Shown: positions 24,072 through 33,800 of the stretch, in pieces | How positions within the stretch are numbered: position 1 is the stretch's first letter | Layout: each line of letters begins with the position of its first letter | NCBI GenBank assembly: GCA_030063045.1 | Contig: JAQSEB010000153.1 | Location: 186,001-250,000 of the forward strand | From: Pratylenchus scribneri | Lineage: Eukaryota > Nematoda > Chromadorea > Rhabditida > Pratylenchidae | Direction of reading: 5' to 3' | Length of the DNA: 64,000 nt | Program-made: the position numbers and the translations under genes | The notes under the pieces: model-generated | What the model was told of the DNA's origin: nothing | Databases searched by the model: none | The model's input: only the letters and a program-made list of their open reading frames with translations

Positions 24072-25541
24072 TGCTAAGTTAATTTGTTGAGATTGGGATG
24101 GAAAGCAGGGAGAAAAGTTTGAAGGTGGGGGAATGAAATGAGATGGCCCCTTGGTTGGGGGAAGGCAAGTTGGGATTGGTTGGGCGGAAAAGGGGGATGG
24201 GCCAGCCGATGATGTTGTTGTTCACCTGAAAGGGTGGTGAACTTTGGTGTTCACCGATGGACAAGGCAAAAAACGGTGGAAATGATGAAACGCGGAATGA
24301 AAGGTGGAATGTGAAAGGGTAAAAAGTTTGCCCCAGGGGCAAACTTTGACCCAACATGTCCGAAAGACATGTTTATCGCGAAAAATGGTGATCAAAAAGT
24401 GGGACGCGGCTAAAAATGGAATTGGATGGCGAAGGGTGGGATGATGGCCAAAAGCGATAGGCCTGAAAATAGAGGGGAATGGAAAACGCACAAGAGGAGC
24501 AATGCTTGGATGGGAAGGATGGAGAGGAGGAAGATGCAGGTGCCCCAGAATGGATGGATGGAATGGGGGAACATAGGATGGAAATGGATGAAGAAGTTGT
24601 TTGTTGGCCATAGAATTGGACGGCGGGGGGAATGTGCGAAGAGGCGATTGGGAATTCGAAGGAGGGAAAGCGCCACTGAATGGTTTGGATGGAACAAAAG
24701 AAAGGAGGTGAGGATTGGATAGAAGGGGAATTGACCAAAGGATGGTCAATGTGGGTAAAATGGCGGCGGGGATGGCCAAGGGAAAAGGAAAAGAAGGGAA
24801 GGAGATGGAGGCAAGGTGCCGATTTGGAATGAAAAAAAGGGAAGGAATGTGGCGGCGCGGCCAATGCAATTTGCTTGGGACTAGGACCGGCAAGCAAATC
24901 ACGTGAATACAGAACCCGGCTGGACGAAGTGCTGTTTTGCTCGGCTGGATGGAGCGGAATGGAATGCCCGGCTAGTGGAGGTGAATTTGCGCATGCCTGA
25001 CTGGATGAGGTAGATTTGCGCTAACCTAGCTGAGTGAGGTGAATTTTGCGCTAGCCTAGCTGGATGGGGCGGATTTGCGCGAGCCCAGCTTGGATGAGGC
25101 GAAAATGCGCGAGCCTAGCTTGGATGAGGCGAAAATGAGCGAGCCTAGCTGGGATGAGGCGAAAATGCGCGTGCCAGGCTGGATGAGGCAAAGGGAATTG
25201 AAATGTGAAAATGCGCCAAAGGGAGGCGCTAATATGCTCGGCTGGATGGTGCAAAATTGGGAAAGGAAGTTGCCTAGCTAGGAGAGGCGAATTGAAATGG
25301 AAATGACGGAAAGGGGAAGGAGGAATTTGGATTATATTTGGCTGGGTGCAGCAAATTTGAGGAGGAAGATTGGCCCGGTTTGGAGAGTTGAAATTCATGG
25401 AAAATGGGAAAAAGCACGAAAGGAAGGCGCAGAAATAAGGGGAAGAAGGAAGGAAGGGAAATGACAAATGGGAAATAGCAAATGAGGAAAAAGGGTGAAG
25501 GGAAATCGGGCGAGGAGCGATGACCCGTACGGGGCTCCATC
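24072..25541 (-). other. BEL/Pao leader, copy 2
   Basis: This copy has the same two hairpins (24323-24347 and 24353-24373), 30-bp repeats (about 24963-25193) and primer-binding site (about 25521-25539) as copy 1. Confidence 0.7.
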
Positions 25542-26486
25542 TGTCGCTCCGGGGCCAAAAAGTGATTGGGGAGGTGTTGGCCAAATCCCGCCGGCCGGGA
25601 GGTCCGGGATTCTCCCCTGCCTCGGACGGGGACCGGAGGCGGCGTGGATGCCGGATTAAGACCGTTTGGGGGGTATGGGGCTCCACCCAGTCATCAGGAG
25701 GGGACTGGGACCCTTGGGCTAAGATTGGGCCAAACCGCAGCGGTTGGCGGCTGGGAATAATGCCATTTGGAGGGAAAGGAGGAGAAAGGGAATGGGTGAA
25801 AAGGGAAAGGGGAAAATGGGATGGCGAAGAAAAGGGGGAAGGAAGGGAATGGGGGCGATCGGCGGGAATAGCCGATTTCGCCCGGAAAGCGAAGTTTGGG
25901 CAGCTGACCGGCCCTGGAAGGAGGAAACGACGGTGGGGGCCAAGAATGGCGGATTAATTCCCACCCTCCTAGGAAGACAACTTAATTAACTTCCCCATTT
26001 CCAAAATACACAAATTTAAATAAACTTTATTGGCGGCGAATAAAATATGGAAATGTGAATAATGGGGGAAACAAAAGGATGGAAATGGGGTAAAATCAAA
26101 GGGGAGGCGCAGAAGAAGGCATCGGCCAAATTCCCAGCAGAAGAGGAGGAGAGAGCGCTGGGGGGCAAACAGGACTGGACGAGGCTGGATTGGAAGATTG
26201 AGAAGAACTGAGAGCGAAGTGAAGTTGAACTGAGATGAATTGGGGGGAGGGGCCTGGACTTTTAAAGCCCCTGGGGGAAGGGCAGATCAGCCATTGATGG
26301 AAATGGAAGAGGCGGGGCAATGTTGAATTGCGGAAGGAAGAAAAGGCTCTTCCATGGCCGAAATGGAAGGGAATGGAAATGGCCATAGAGGGGAAAAGGC
26401 CCCAAGGGCAATGAGCCTCAATGAGGCAGGGGGGGGGCGGTTAATCCATTTGCTCCCCAATCACACAATTCGCTTGAGTAGCGACA
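25542..26486 (-). repeat. BEL/Pao LTR 3 (5'-most in element orientation)
   Basis: This LTR is 945 bp, two bases shorter than LTR 1 and LTR 2 because its G run is shorter. It ends AGCGACA and is followed by the target duplication ATAAT. Confidence 0.9.
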
Positions 26487-26925
26487 ATAATACACAAAAA
26501 TTGGTCAAATCAAACTGTTTAAAATCTCTTCTAGTCATATTCTGTCAACCTATTCAGAATAATTTTTTATGACATATTATTTGAACTCAAAGATAAAAAT
26601 TTATGATGCAAAAGATAATTGGAAAACAACAATTAATATGATTTTATGTGAATAAAATTTTCTATAAATTTCTGCACTTCCTATTTTGTCAATTTAATCA
26701 TTAAAAATTAATTAATTTTTAAAAATAAACTATTTAAAATAAATGGATTTTCTGATGTTTTAAATAAATAAAAATCACCTTGTTAAGTATCAAAAGCAGA
26801 ACACAATGTGATCGACACAATTGAAATAAAGGACGCAAAAAGATGGCCAAGAGGAGGATTCTCAAAAGCATTATTACGGCACCAAACCAAAAATTGGTGA
26901 CAAAAGTCATAAACGGATCAAGCAT

Positions 26926-28096
26926 GGTATATTATGAATTAAAAAATAATATTTAAATAAATTCTTTTAAATTTAATATAATTTTTTAAAAAAGAAATTC
27001 AATTCAATTTTAATTTCTTAAATATTAAGCAAAAAATTAATAAAATTATATTTTAAAATTTTTATAAATTTTTTATTGATTAAATCCGGTCGATTTTTAA
27101 AATTAAAAAAGGAAAAATGTAATTTGAAATAGAAAATCAGTTGTAAATTATTTTGTTTTTTTTTTCAATTATTTCAATGATTATTTATTAATCATCGGTG
27201 GTATTTAGAAACGAAAACAAAACAAATTAAAAAGCTTTAAATAAATGTCATGCATTTTAAGTAGATGGTGTTTTTGAAAAATATTCGCATTCAATTAAGT
27301 TACGATCTTCATATTTTTAATTGCCAAAATACAAAAAAAATCATTTCCAAATAATTCCTTATTATTTGCGTGTTCGCCCACTTTATTCATGAATAATAAG
27401 AAAAAGGTCCGTTTGTAGTGCACAATTTTTACTGGGAGTTTTCTCGCGGTTTTCCTAGAATATTATTAGGGAATTTTACTAATTTATGCATTTTGTATTT
27501 TTGCTGTTATTAATTCAACGGTAATTTTGGCTTTTGGTTATTGGTTATTATATCACATCTTTGTGATTTTTATTTAATTGTCATTTTATAAAGAAATTTT
27601 TGGCGCTGAATAGGAATATGAAATTAATTTTCGATAACTGTAATTCAAGCAATTTACCTAAAATTTAATGAGGAAATACGTGATTAGAAATGTTTTTCTG
27701 TTTTAGCAAAATTTTCAAATTAACGATTATTTTATTTTCCATTTTATTGGAAATACTAAATGATGTAAATGTATTATAATTTTCGATGTAATGTATTATA
27801 TATTTCTGCATCACGGTAATATTTCTGTGATAAATTAAATAATTGTTTTTATTGAATAATCAACAACATATTCCAAATCCAAACAAATTGAAGGATCAAC
27901 CGTACCATGGGAAATATAATAATAAATTAATTATATTAATGAATGAATACAAATTTATATATCAGTGCCAATTATTTTACCAAAGTACAATTTATACAAT
28001 TAAATGTTATTTAATCATACAGAATAGAATTGAGATATAAATTTATTTTATGAAAGAAAATGAACTTGTTTTATAAAATTTTTATGGAAATAAATT
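26926..28096. other. Upstream region of receptor B and spacer
   Basis: This AT-rich spacer contains the shared upstream block (about 27241-27385). I see no gene; a 65-codon plus-strand open frame near 27843 is Asn/Ile/Tyr-rich and unsupported. Confidence 0.5.
27241..27385 (-). promoter_or_regulatory. Conserved upstream block of receptor B
   Basis: The block contains ATAAATGTCATGCA, then TTGCCAAAATACAAAA, then CATTTCCAAATAATTCC and TTATTATTTGCGTGTTCGCCC. The order is the same as upstream of receptor A and of the second srg gene. It starts about 316 bp before the start codon. Confidence 0.5.
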
Positions 28097-31000
28097 TTAT
28101 GGATTCATTTGAATTGTTTGGTTTTGATCATTTCTTTTTATTGGACTAATTCGAATATTACGACGAAATTGATTGGAATTGATTCCAGCTAAAGGGTCAA
28201 TTGGTTGAACATTTGCTACGGAAATGACGGATGAAATGTATTGGTTGCCTTTTAGCAGAGAAAAATTCTTGAGGAAAGGTAATGCCGCATTCCGAATGGA
28301 TTCACTCATCAAAATGAGCACCCAGGGATGGCTGACCGAGCCAACATCGTCCACCCATGGTTGTTGGAGGTAAATGATGTAAAGGGCATATTTGGTCTCC
28401 AATGTTCCAATTGGCGAAAAAAATCCGTTGCGGATGATAAAATTTGCTGCCTAAAAATAATTAAGTAAAATTAACAATTAGTAGGGCTTGGAATTAATGT
28501 AGAATGACTTTTTCATGTGGAGTGTTAAATTACATAAAAATGCAAATAAAATACATTGTAACCTGATTTGAGCTCAAAATATTGAAAGTTTTGATCACTT
28601 TTTTAACTTTTGATAGATTAACTTTTTAACTTTTATAACATTCTAACTATTTTATATAACTTCTTTGGAAATTATCCAAAAATTTTACCAAAAAATCAAA
28701 AATTTTCATTTTGAGAACATTTTTCATCAAAAATTTTCCTCATAGACAATTTTGATTAAAATTTTCTATGTTGGGTGGATCATTTTGATTAAAAACAACT
28801 ATTTTTTCTTAAAAATTATTTTCTTATCTCATTTTACAGTCAAATTTTTATCTATGAAACATTTTTTCGTCAAAAAATTTTTTTGAGAAAATTTTTGCTT
28901 TTTTTTGAATTTACATGCCTTTTTTTGGAAATTTTCCACATTTTCTTCACTTTTTGCGTTTTGAAATCACTTTTTTAACTAATTTTTTGCGATTTTATGT
29001 AACTTTTTTTCCCGAGCCATAATAATTAGAATTACTAAAATTTAGGAAAAAATGTAAAATTTATAATAATTAAAAGGAACATGAAATGAAAATAAGTATA
29101 GATACCTGGGTCTACTATTTTTATTTAAATTGCTAATCTTCTTTAACTATTTAAAACATTTTAAAATTACAACATATATTTATTTTTCTATACCTGATAT
29201 ACGATTAACACAATCAGTGAGCACATCATCCAAAGGACAATGATGAATAGGCTCATTTCTAATTTGGCCTTGGAAACATTGGCCAAATTGCCGGATCTTC
29301 TCATTTTAATAATTTTAATCAATTTTCCAGCATTGATGAACACCGAGAGGATAACCACAATTGAATTATAAAAACCAGTCAGCAAATTTGAGTCCAGCTG
29401 AATTTTCAATCAATTTAATATTAAAAATCTTTATTAAATTTTATTTTTCATTTATATTTTAAATTTTAATTTTTTATTTAATTTATATTTAATATTCTAA
29501 AGATGGGATTGTCTTGATATCAATATTTTTATTGCGAACTAAAAATAGCATGAAATCAACGTAAAACGACAATGTTTTAGTTGATTTTCATGAATCATGA
29601 TATTTTTTTGTCAATATTCATCAATATTTTGCCACTTTTTGGCCGTCAATATTGATATCAATATTTTGGCGTTTTTTTTAGCAAATTTTGTCCATTTTTC
29701 ACCAAAATTTTGAAGATTTTTAAAAATAAATTTATAATTTTTTTAAAAAATTTTTTAAAATTTTTCGATTAAATTTTGCTACTTTTCGAAAAAATTAGTG
29801 AAAAAATTGATTTTGGAATTTTTTGAAAAAAAATCAGAAAATTGATTTTAGGCATTTTTGGAAATGAATTTTAAAAATTTGTGAATATAAAATTTCAAAA
29901 TATTAATAGTTTGTGATTGATAGTAATAAAAATCAAATATTTTTTCGAATTATTGTTAAAATATATCGTTTTTTTTAAATTTTCATCAATATTTTTGCTA
30001 TATCCGGCCTTTTGTCAATATTTTGCGATTTTTTCATCAATATTTCAATAAATATTTTTGGATTTTTCATCAATAAAAAATCCCTTCCCTAAATATTACA
30101 CTATAATATTCATATTTGATGAATGCAGGTGTGTAGCCAAGTTGGGGATTTTCCGCAAAAAAAGGGACCAATTGAGTGGTGGCATTCAATGGACAACGGT
30201 GAAATGTCATAATGGCCGAAATTATGAATGCCAACAAGACCAATTTACGCCACCTGCGTTCCCAAAACTATAAAGAAAAAATGATTAATTTCCAAAAAAA
30301 GATTTACAATTTCATGTTGAAACGGACGCCATAATCCAGTGAAACGATTCACTGAAACAGCAACTTGCATAAAATAGACAGGATAATTGAAGAAATAGAT
30401 AAGGAATGGGGCCAAGCTGTGCATCCGTGAAGGAGATTTATCGAATAAATCGGCAGTCAATTTGAACATTGTCATTCGATAGTAAATTACATCCGCCACA
30501 TAATGGACATTCTCCTATGGATTTATTAATATTAGGGTCCGGTTTATTGATTTCAATATTTTATTTGCGGACTAATAGCTTGAAACCACGTAAATCATGT
30601 TTTTATCAATTTTTTTATTGATTTCCATGATATTTTTTGTCAATATTTTTAAATATTTTGCCATTTGTTCATTATCAATATTAATTCAATATTTCGGCAT
30701 TTTTTGGGCATTTTCATCAATATTTTGAGATTTTTGAAAAATTTTACTAAATTTTACAATTTCTGCATTTTTACGGAAAATTTATTGATGTCTATAAAAA
30801 TTGAATTTTTGATAATGAAATTTTTAAAATTTTTTGAATAAAAACTTCAAAAAATTTGAATAATTTGGGAATTTAAATAACAGAAAATATTTTTTAAGAA
30901 ATTTTTGAAAAATTATAGCTTTATTTAAAAAAATTTCAATATTTCATCAATATTTTGCGATTTTTAATCAATATTTATCCCGTCCCTAATTAATATTGTA

Positions 31001-31173
31001 TTGATATTTTTGATGAATTAATTTATTACGCATATTCCGATGATCCAAAGGAATTGGAAGAATGGTGACGAGAATTCAGGATTGGTGATCAGCACATAAA
31101 TGATTCGCCAATACAATGGCACAGTCACAATTTCATAGAGTGTGGTGACAAAAAAGAGGATAAATGAAATCAT
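28097..31173 (-). CDS. srg-type serpentine chemoreceptor (7TM GPCR), 5 exons
   Basis: Exons are 31173-31030, 30514-30308, 30267-30100, 29397-29194 and 28447-28097, all in phase, giving about 357 aa. Exon 1 is TM1 (MISFILFFVTTLYEIVTVPL). Exon 2 ends with FMQVAVSVNRFTGLWRPFQ, the Srg TM3/IL2 motif. Exon 3 begins FWERRWRKLVLLAFIISAIM (TM4). Exon 4 is TM5/TM6 with FYNSIVVILSVFINAGKLIK and KAKLEMSLFIIVLWMM. Exon 5 carries TM7 (SHPWVLILMSESIRNAALPF) and a polar tail. The last exon uses the second of two possible acceptors (..TTTAGGCAG) to stay in frame. Two introns carry hAT-like elements. A fragment of a paralogue of exon 1 is at 51937-52040. The start codon is the first ATG of the TM1 exon; an upstream exon cannot be excluded. 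Confidence 0.8.
29498..30091. mobile_element. Degenerate hAT-like element in srg intron 3
   Basis: The right end GGGAAGG..CCCTA resembles the ends of the element at 30533-30988, in direct orientation. The left end (TAAAGATGGGATTG) is decayed. The interior shares many CATCAATATTTTG words. Flanks share AATATT but no exact 8-bp duplication remains. Its right end lies about 8 bp from the donor of exon 3, so the donor GTAATA falls in the flanking sequence. Confidence 0.5.
30533..30988. mobile_element. Non-autonomous hAT-like MITE in srg intron 1, TSD ATTAATAT
   Basis: The left end TAGGGTCCGG and right end CCCGTCCCTA form an imperfect terminal inverted repeat. They are flanked by a perfect 8-bp duplication ATTAATAT (30525-30532 and 30989-30996). 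The interior is AT-rich with repeated TCAATATTTTG motifs and no coding capacity. Confidence 0.78.
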
Positions 31174-32135
31174 TTTGGAGATTACTGTGTCTAAGAATTA
31201 GAATTTAATTTTTGTTAATAATAAATAATGTAAAGAAACACGAATTTGGCTTCATAATTTTATATTAATAAAAATTGAATTTTTCGGCCAAAAAATAAAA
31301 TAAATTTTCAGCTAATATTCGTGCAGCGTGCACTTTTATAGCCCAATTTTATGTCCTCAATGAAAAGTAGACAATCAAAAATTTTGAACATTTCTTCTTC
31401 GGAAATTTGAATATTTAATTTTTTATTGCGGTGCTAATAGTATAATATTTCAGTCAGTTTAAAAAATATATTAGCATTTTGCAACAAAAATTTTTGTAAA
31501 AAAAATTCAATTTTTAATTTCTTATTTAAAAATTTTAAGAAAAATTAACAGGATTATCAAAAATATTTGATGGTTTTTTATAGAAAATGAATTTATAAAA
31601 TTAAAAAGTAGAAAAGATGAAATTAGAAATAGATAATCAAATAAGAGTAAATTTTATCTTGTTTATTTTTAAATTTTTTCAATGATTATTTATTTTTCTT
31701 TTGGTGGCCTTTAAAAATGAAAGCAAACAAATTAAAAAATATTTAATAAATGTCTTGCAATGTAAAGAGATGAAATTTTTGAAAAAAACATTGTCACGCA
31801 GTTAAATTCCAATTTTCACCATTTTAATGTCAAAATACAAAATATTCAAAAATCATTTCCAAATAAATTTCTTATTATTTGCGTGATGTTCGCCCACCTC
31901 ATTTTCATTTAAGACTAAAAAAATGTTTGTTTGTATTTTACAAAAACATTTTATGTGAATTTTTCTCGTGACTTTCTCTGAACATTTTAGATAAAAATTT
32001 AAATTTCATTTTATTAGTATTAAAATTAGCCAGTTGATTGTGAATTTCTTTATTGCCAATAAATTCATTAACATTATTCAGAATAACATCGAACGCATTA
32101 TCAAAAATTGTAATCAGTCCAAATCAAATTCATTT
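31174..32135. other. Upstream region of second srg gene
   Basis: This AT-rich region, from about 31180 to 32050, is duplicated at about 52040-52920. The last part of both copies is ATTAAAATTAGCCAGTTG then ATTGTGAATTTCTTT. It contains the shared upstream block at 31746-31900. No gene is seen. Confidence 0.6.
31746..31900 (-). promoter_or_regulatory. Conserved upstream block of second srg gene
   Basis: The block contains AATGTCTTGCAA, TTAATGTCAAAATACAAAAT, CATTTCCAAATAAATTTC and TTATTATTTGCGTG then TTCGCCCACC. It is shared in order with receptors A and B although they belong to a different receptor family. Confidence 0.5.
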
Positions 32136-33280
32136 TTAATTCTTGCCATCCTCCTTGTCTTGAATTTTCATATGCAAATTCACGTGACTCACTTTCTTTA
32201 AATGGAAATAGGGCAAAATGAGAGAAATTAAATTCAGCCTTTACTTACTTTGGCACCTTGAATATGTGCGGATTGAACGAGTGCATCTTGGCCATTAGCC
32301 TAGATTAACATAAATTCATAATATTCCCTCCCCACTGTTTACCATATTTTGCACCGTCGTATTCATTGGACCATCACAAAATTGCACAAAAAGTTGACTT
32401 ATGCCTCCAGCAATTTTCGCAACCTCTTTCACAAATTGCTTTGCATCCTTTTCCTTTGTGACAATTTTATTGGCCTTTTGACCAATTTTGGGTGGTGGTT
32501 TTGGATATTTGTTAACACATTTCAGCGCAGCCAACAATCCACCAGCCATTGAGCCAATTGAGGGCTCTGCCATTGCAACATTTTCGGCAATCCCAGAATG
32601 CATGGAGGACACCATATCGCTGAACACTTTGAAGGGTCCATCTGTAAGAGTTGGAAGGAAGCAAAATTATTAAAGCTTTGAACCATTAATTTCTTTTTTG
32701 GACTTTCTAATTTTTTGAACAATTATTTTTAAATATTAATAAAAGAAATAATTGCTTCTGAATCTGAATCATAATTATTGTCTTTTATAATTCCAATTTA
32801 CTAAAAATGTATTCCTCTATTTCCTTGTTTATTAATTATTACCAGGAATTTCTTCTGTCACATTGCCAAATAACTGCGAAATTTGTTGGAGGCCTTCGGC
32901 CATTTTTCCATCGCCATTTTGTCCATTTCCCTCATTGGTAAATGCCGCTGCTCCCTTGGCCATGCCCAACAATGTACAAAATCCAGCAATTTGACGCTTT
33001 CCATCGACATCCATTTCCTCTCCCAATTCAAGGGCTTCGGCCACATTTCCAAACATTTTGGAGACCATTAGCCCATACTTTTTTAGATCTTCTTCTAAAT
33101 TTTTAAAATGGTCAATTTCATTATAAAAATGGAGGAACACTGACGAGATTGTTGTTCGGCAGCGGATTTGATTGCTTCACTAAACTTTTTCATATCCTTC
33201 CCAACATTTTTATTTGGATTCGGTCTCGATGTATTATCCTCATTGGCATTGGAGCTTGTTCCTGCTTCCGATTCGGACAT
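32136..33280 (-). CDS. Hypothetical protein, 265 aa, helical, 5 exons
   Basis: Exons are 33280-33145, 33094-32843, 32641-32343, 32299-32249 and 32195-32136; all phases fit. The N-terminus is Ser/Asn-rich (MSESEAGTSSNANEDNTSRP). The body is Gly/Ala/Lys/Met-rich and predicted helical, with AEALELGEEMDVDGKRQ, LLGMAKGAAAF and SIGSMAGGLLAALKC. There is no signal peptide and no membrane segment. Gly- and Ala-rich stretches recur roughly once per exon (GFCTLLGMAKGAA, GSMAGGLLAAL, KIAGGISQLF). I do not recognise the family; it may be nematode-specific. Confidence 0.7.
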
Positions 33281-33800
33281 TATTTAATTTCTTCTCTGAT
33301 GATGAACATTTGAAATTTGTTTTTCGTATCAATTTATATATATTTCGAAAATGTTTGCCAAAATATAATTTATAATGGAATGATGGCCCAATGAGAAATA
33401 AATGTGAGATACAATCGATGCTATTCCGCAATTTTATGCAAATTTATACAATAAGGAAGATGGCTCATCCCTCTACCAATAACAACCATTCTTTGTTCCT
33501 TTCCCATCTTTTTTTTCTGCAAATTTCCCTTCATTCAGTCACAATCTAATCCCCGTCCCATATTTATTCATATTCTCATCTCAAACTCAGAAAGCACAAA
33601 GCTTTATCTGTGAAAGTCGCTAGGTTATATAAAAAAAATATTTGTTGATTTATTGGATTCTTTCAGAAAAATAAATTAAATTAAAATTTTTTCATTAGAA
33701 CATGGGGTCATTGTCATTTATTTCGTCAAAGCATTAAATAATCACATAATTTGCGGATCCTTTTTCCAAAATATATAAAAGCAATAAAAATTGTAATTTA

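Larger units (their letters stand above)
16396..26486 (-). mobile_element. Three-LTR tandem BEL/Pao retrotransposon, gag-only, TSD ATAAT
   Basis: The structure is LTR, interior, LTR, interior, LTR with a period of 4573 bp. LTRs begin TGTCGCT and end AGCGACA. The outer flanks are both ATAAT (16391-16395, 26487-26491), so the whole array is bounded by one target duplication. On the minus strand each interior has a primer-binding site next to its 5' LTR, a gag gene, and a polypurine tract (GGCCGGAGGGGGAG) next to its 3' LTR. No protease, reverse transcriptase or integrase is present. The element is far richer in G+C than its surroundings. It sits in intron 1 of receptor B. Confidence 0.92.
10442..26925 (-). 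pseudogene. Rhodopsin-like receptor B, paralogue of A, split by three transposons
   Basis: Homologous exons are 26925-26779, 16335-16127, 16080-15887, 11724-11513 and 10815-10442. They match receptor A exon by exon, with LNRVHCIYFPLKY and LIPFIIYSLC among the conserved stretches. Intron 1 carries a 10.1-kb BEL/Pao tandem, intron 3 carries a 4.1-kb LTR element, and a hAT-like element interrupts the last coding exon. Joining exon 3 (ending ..AGG AGG T) to exon 4 (AA AAA..) creates TAA. Exon 4's homologous frame is also shifted relative to exon 3, and other nearby donors and acceptors do not rescue it. The tail reads from KYERSRSAAG into hAT sequence and stops at 10442. The rest of the reading frame is intact, so decay is recent. 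I call it a probable pseudogene; an unusual splice could still save it. Confidence 0.72.

Noticed and set aside
16395..26572. Many long plus- and minus-strand open frames inside the BEL/Pao array, Pro/Phe- or Gly/Lys-rich
   Set aside because: They overlap each other in several frames, follow the purine-rich composition and repeat with the 4573-bp period. Only the gag frame has family motifs.
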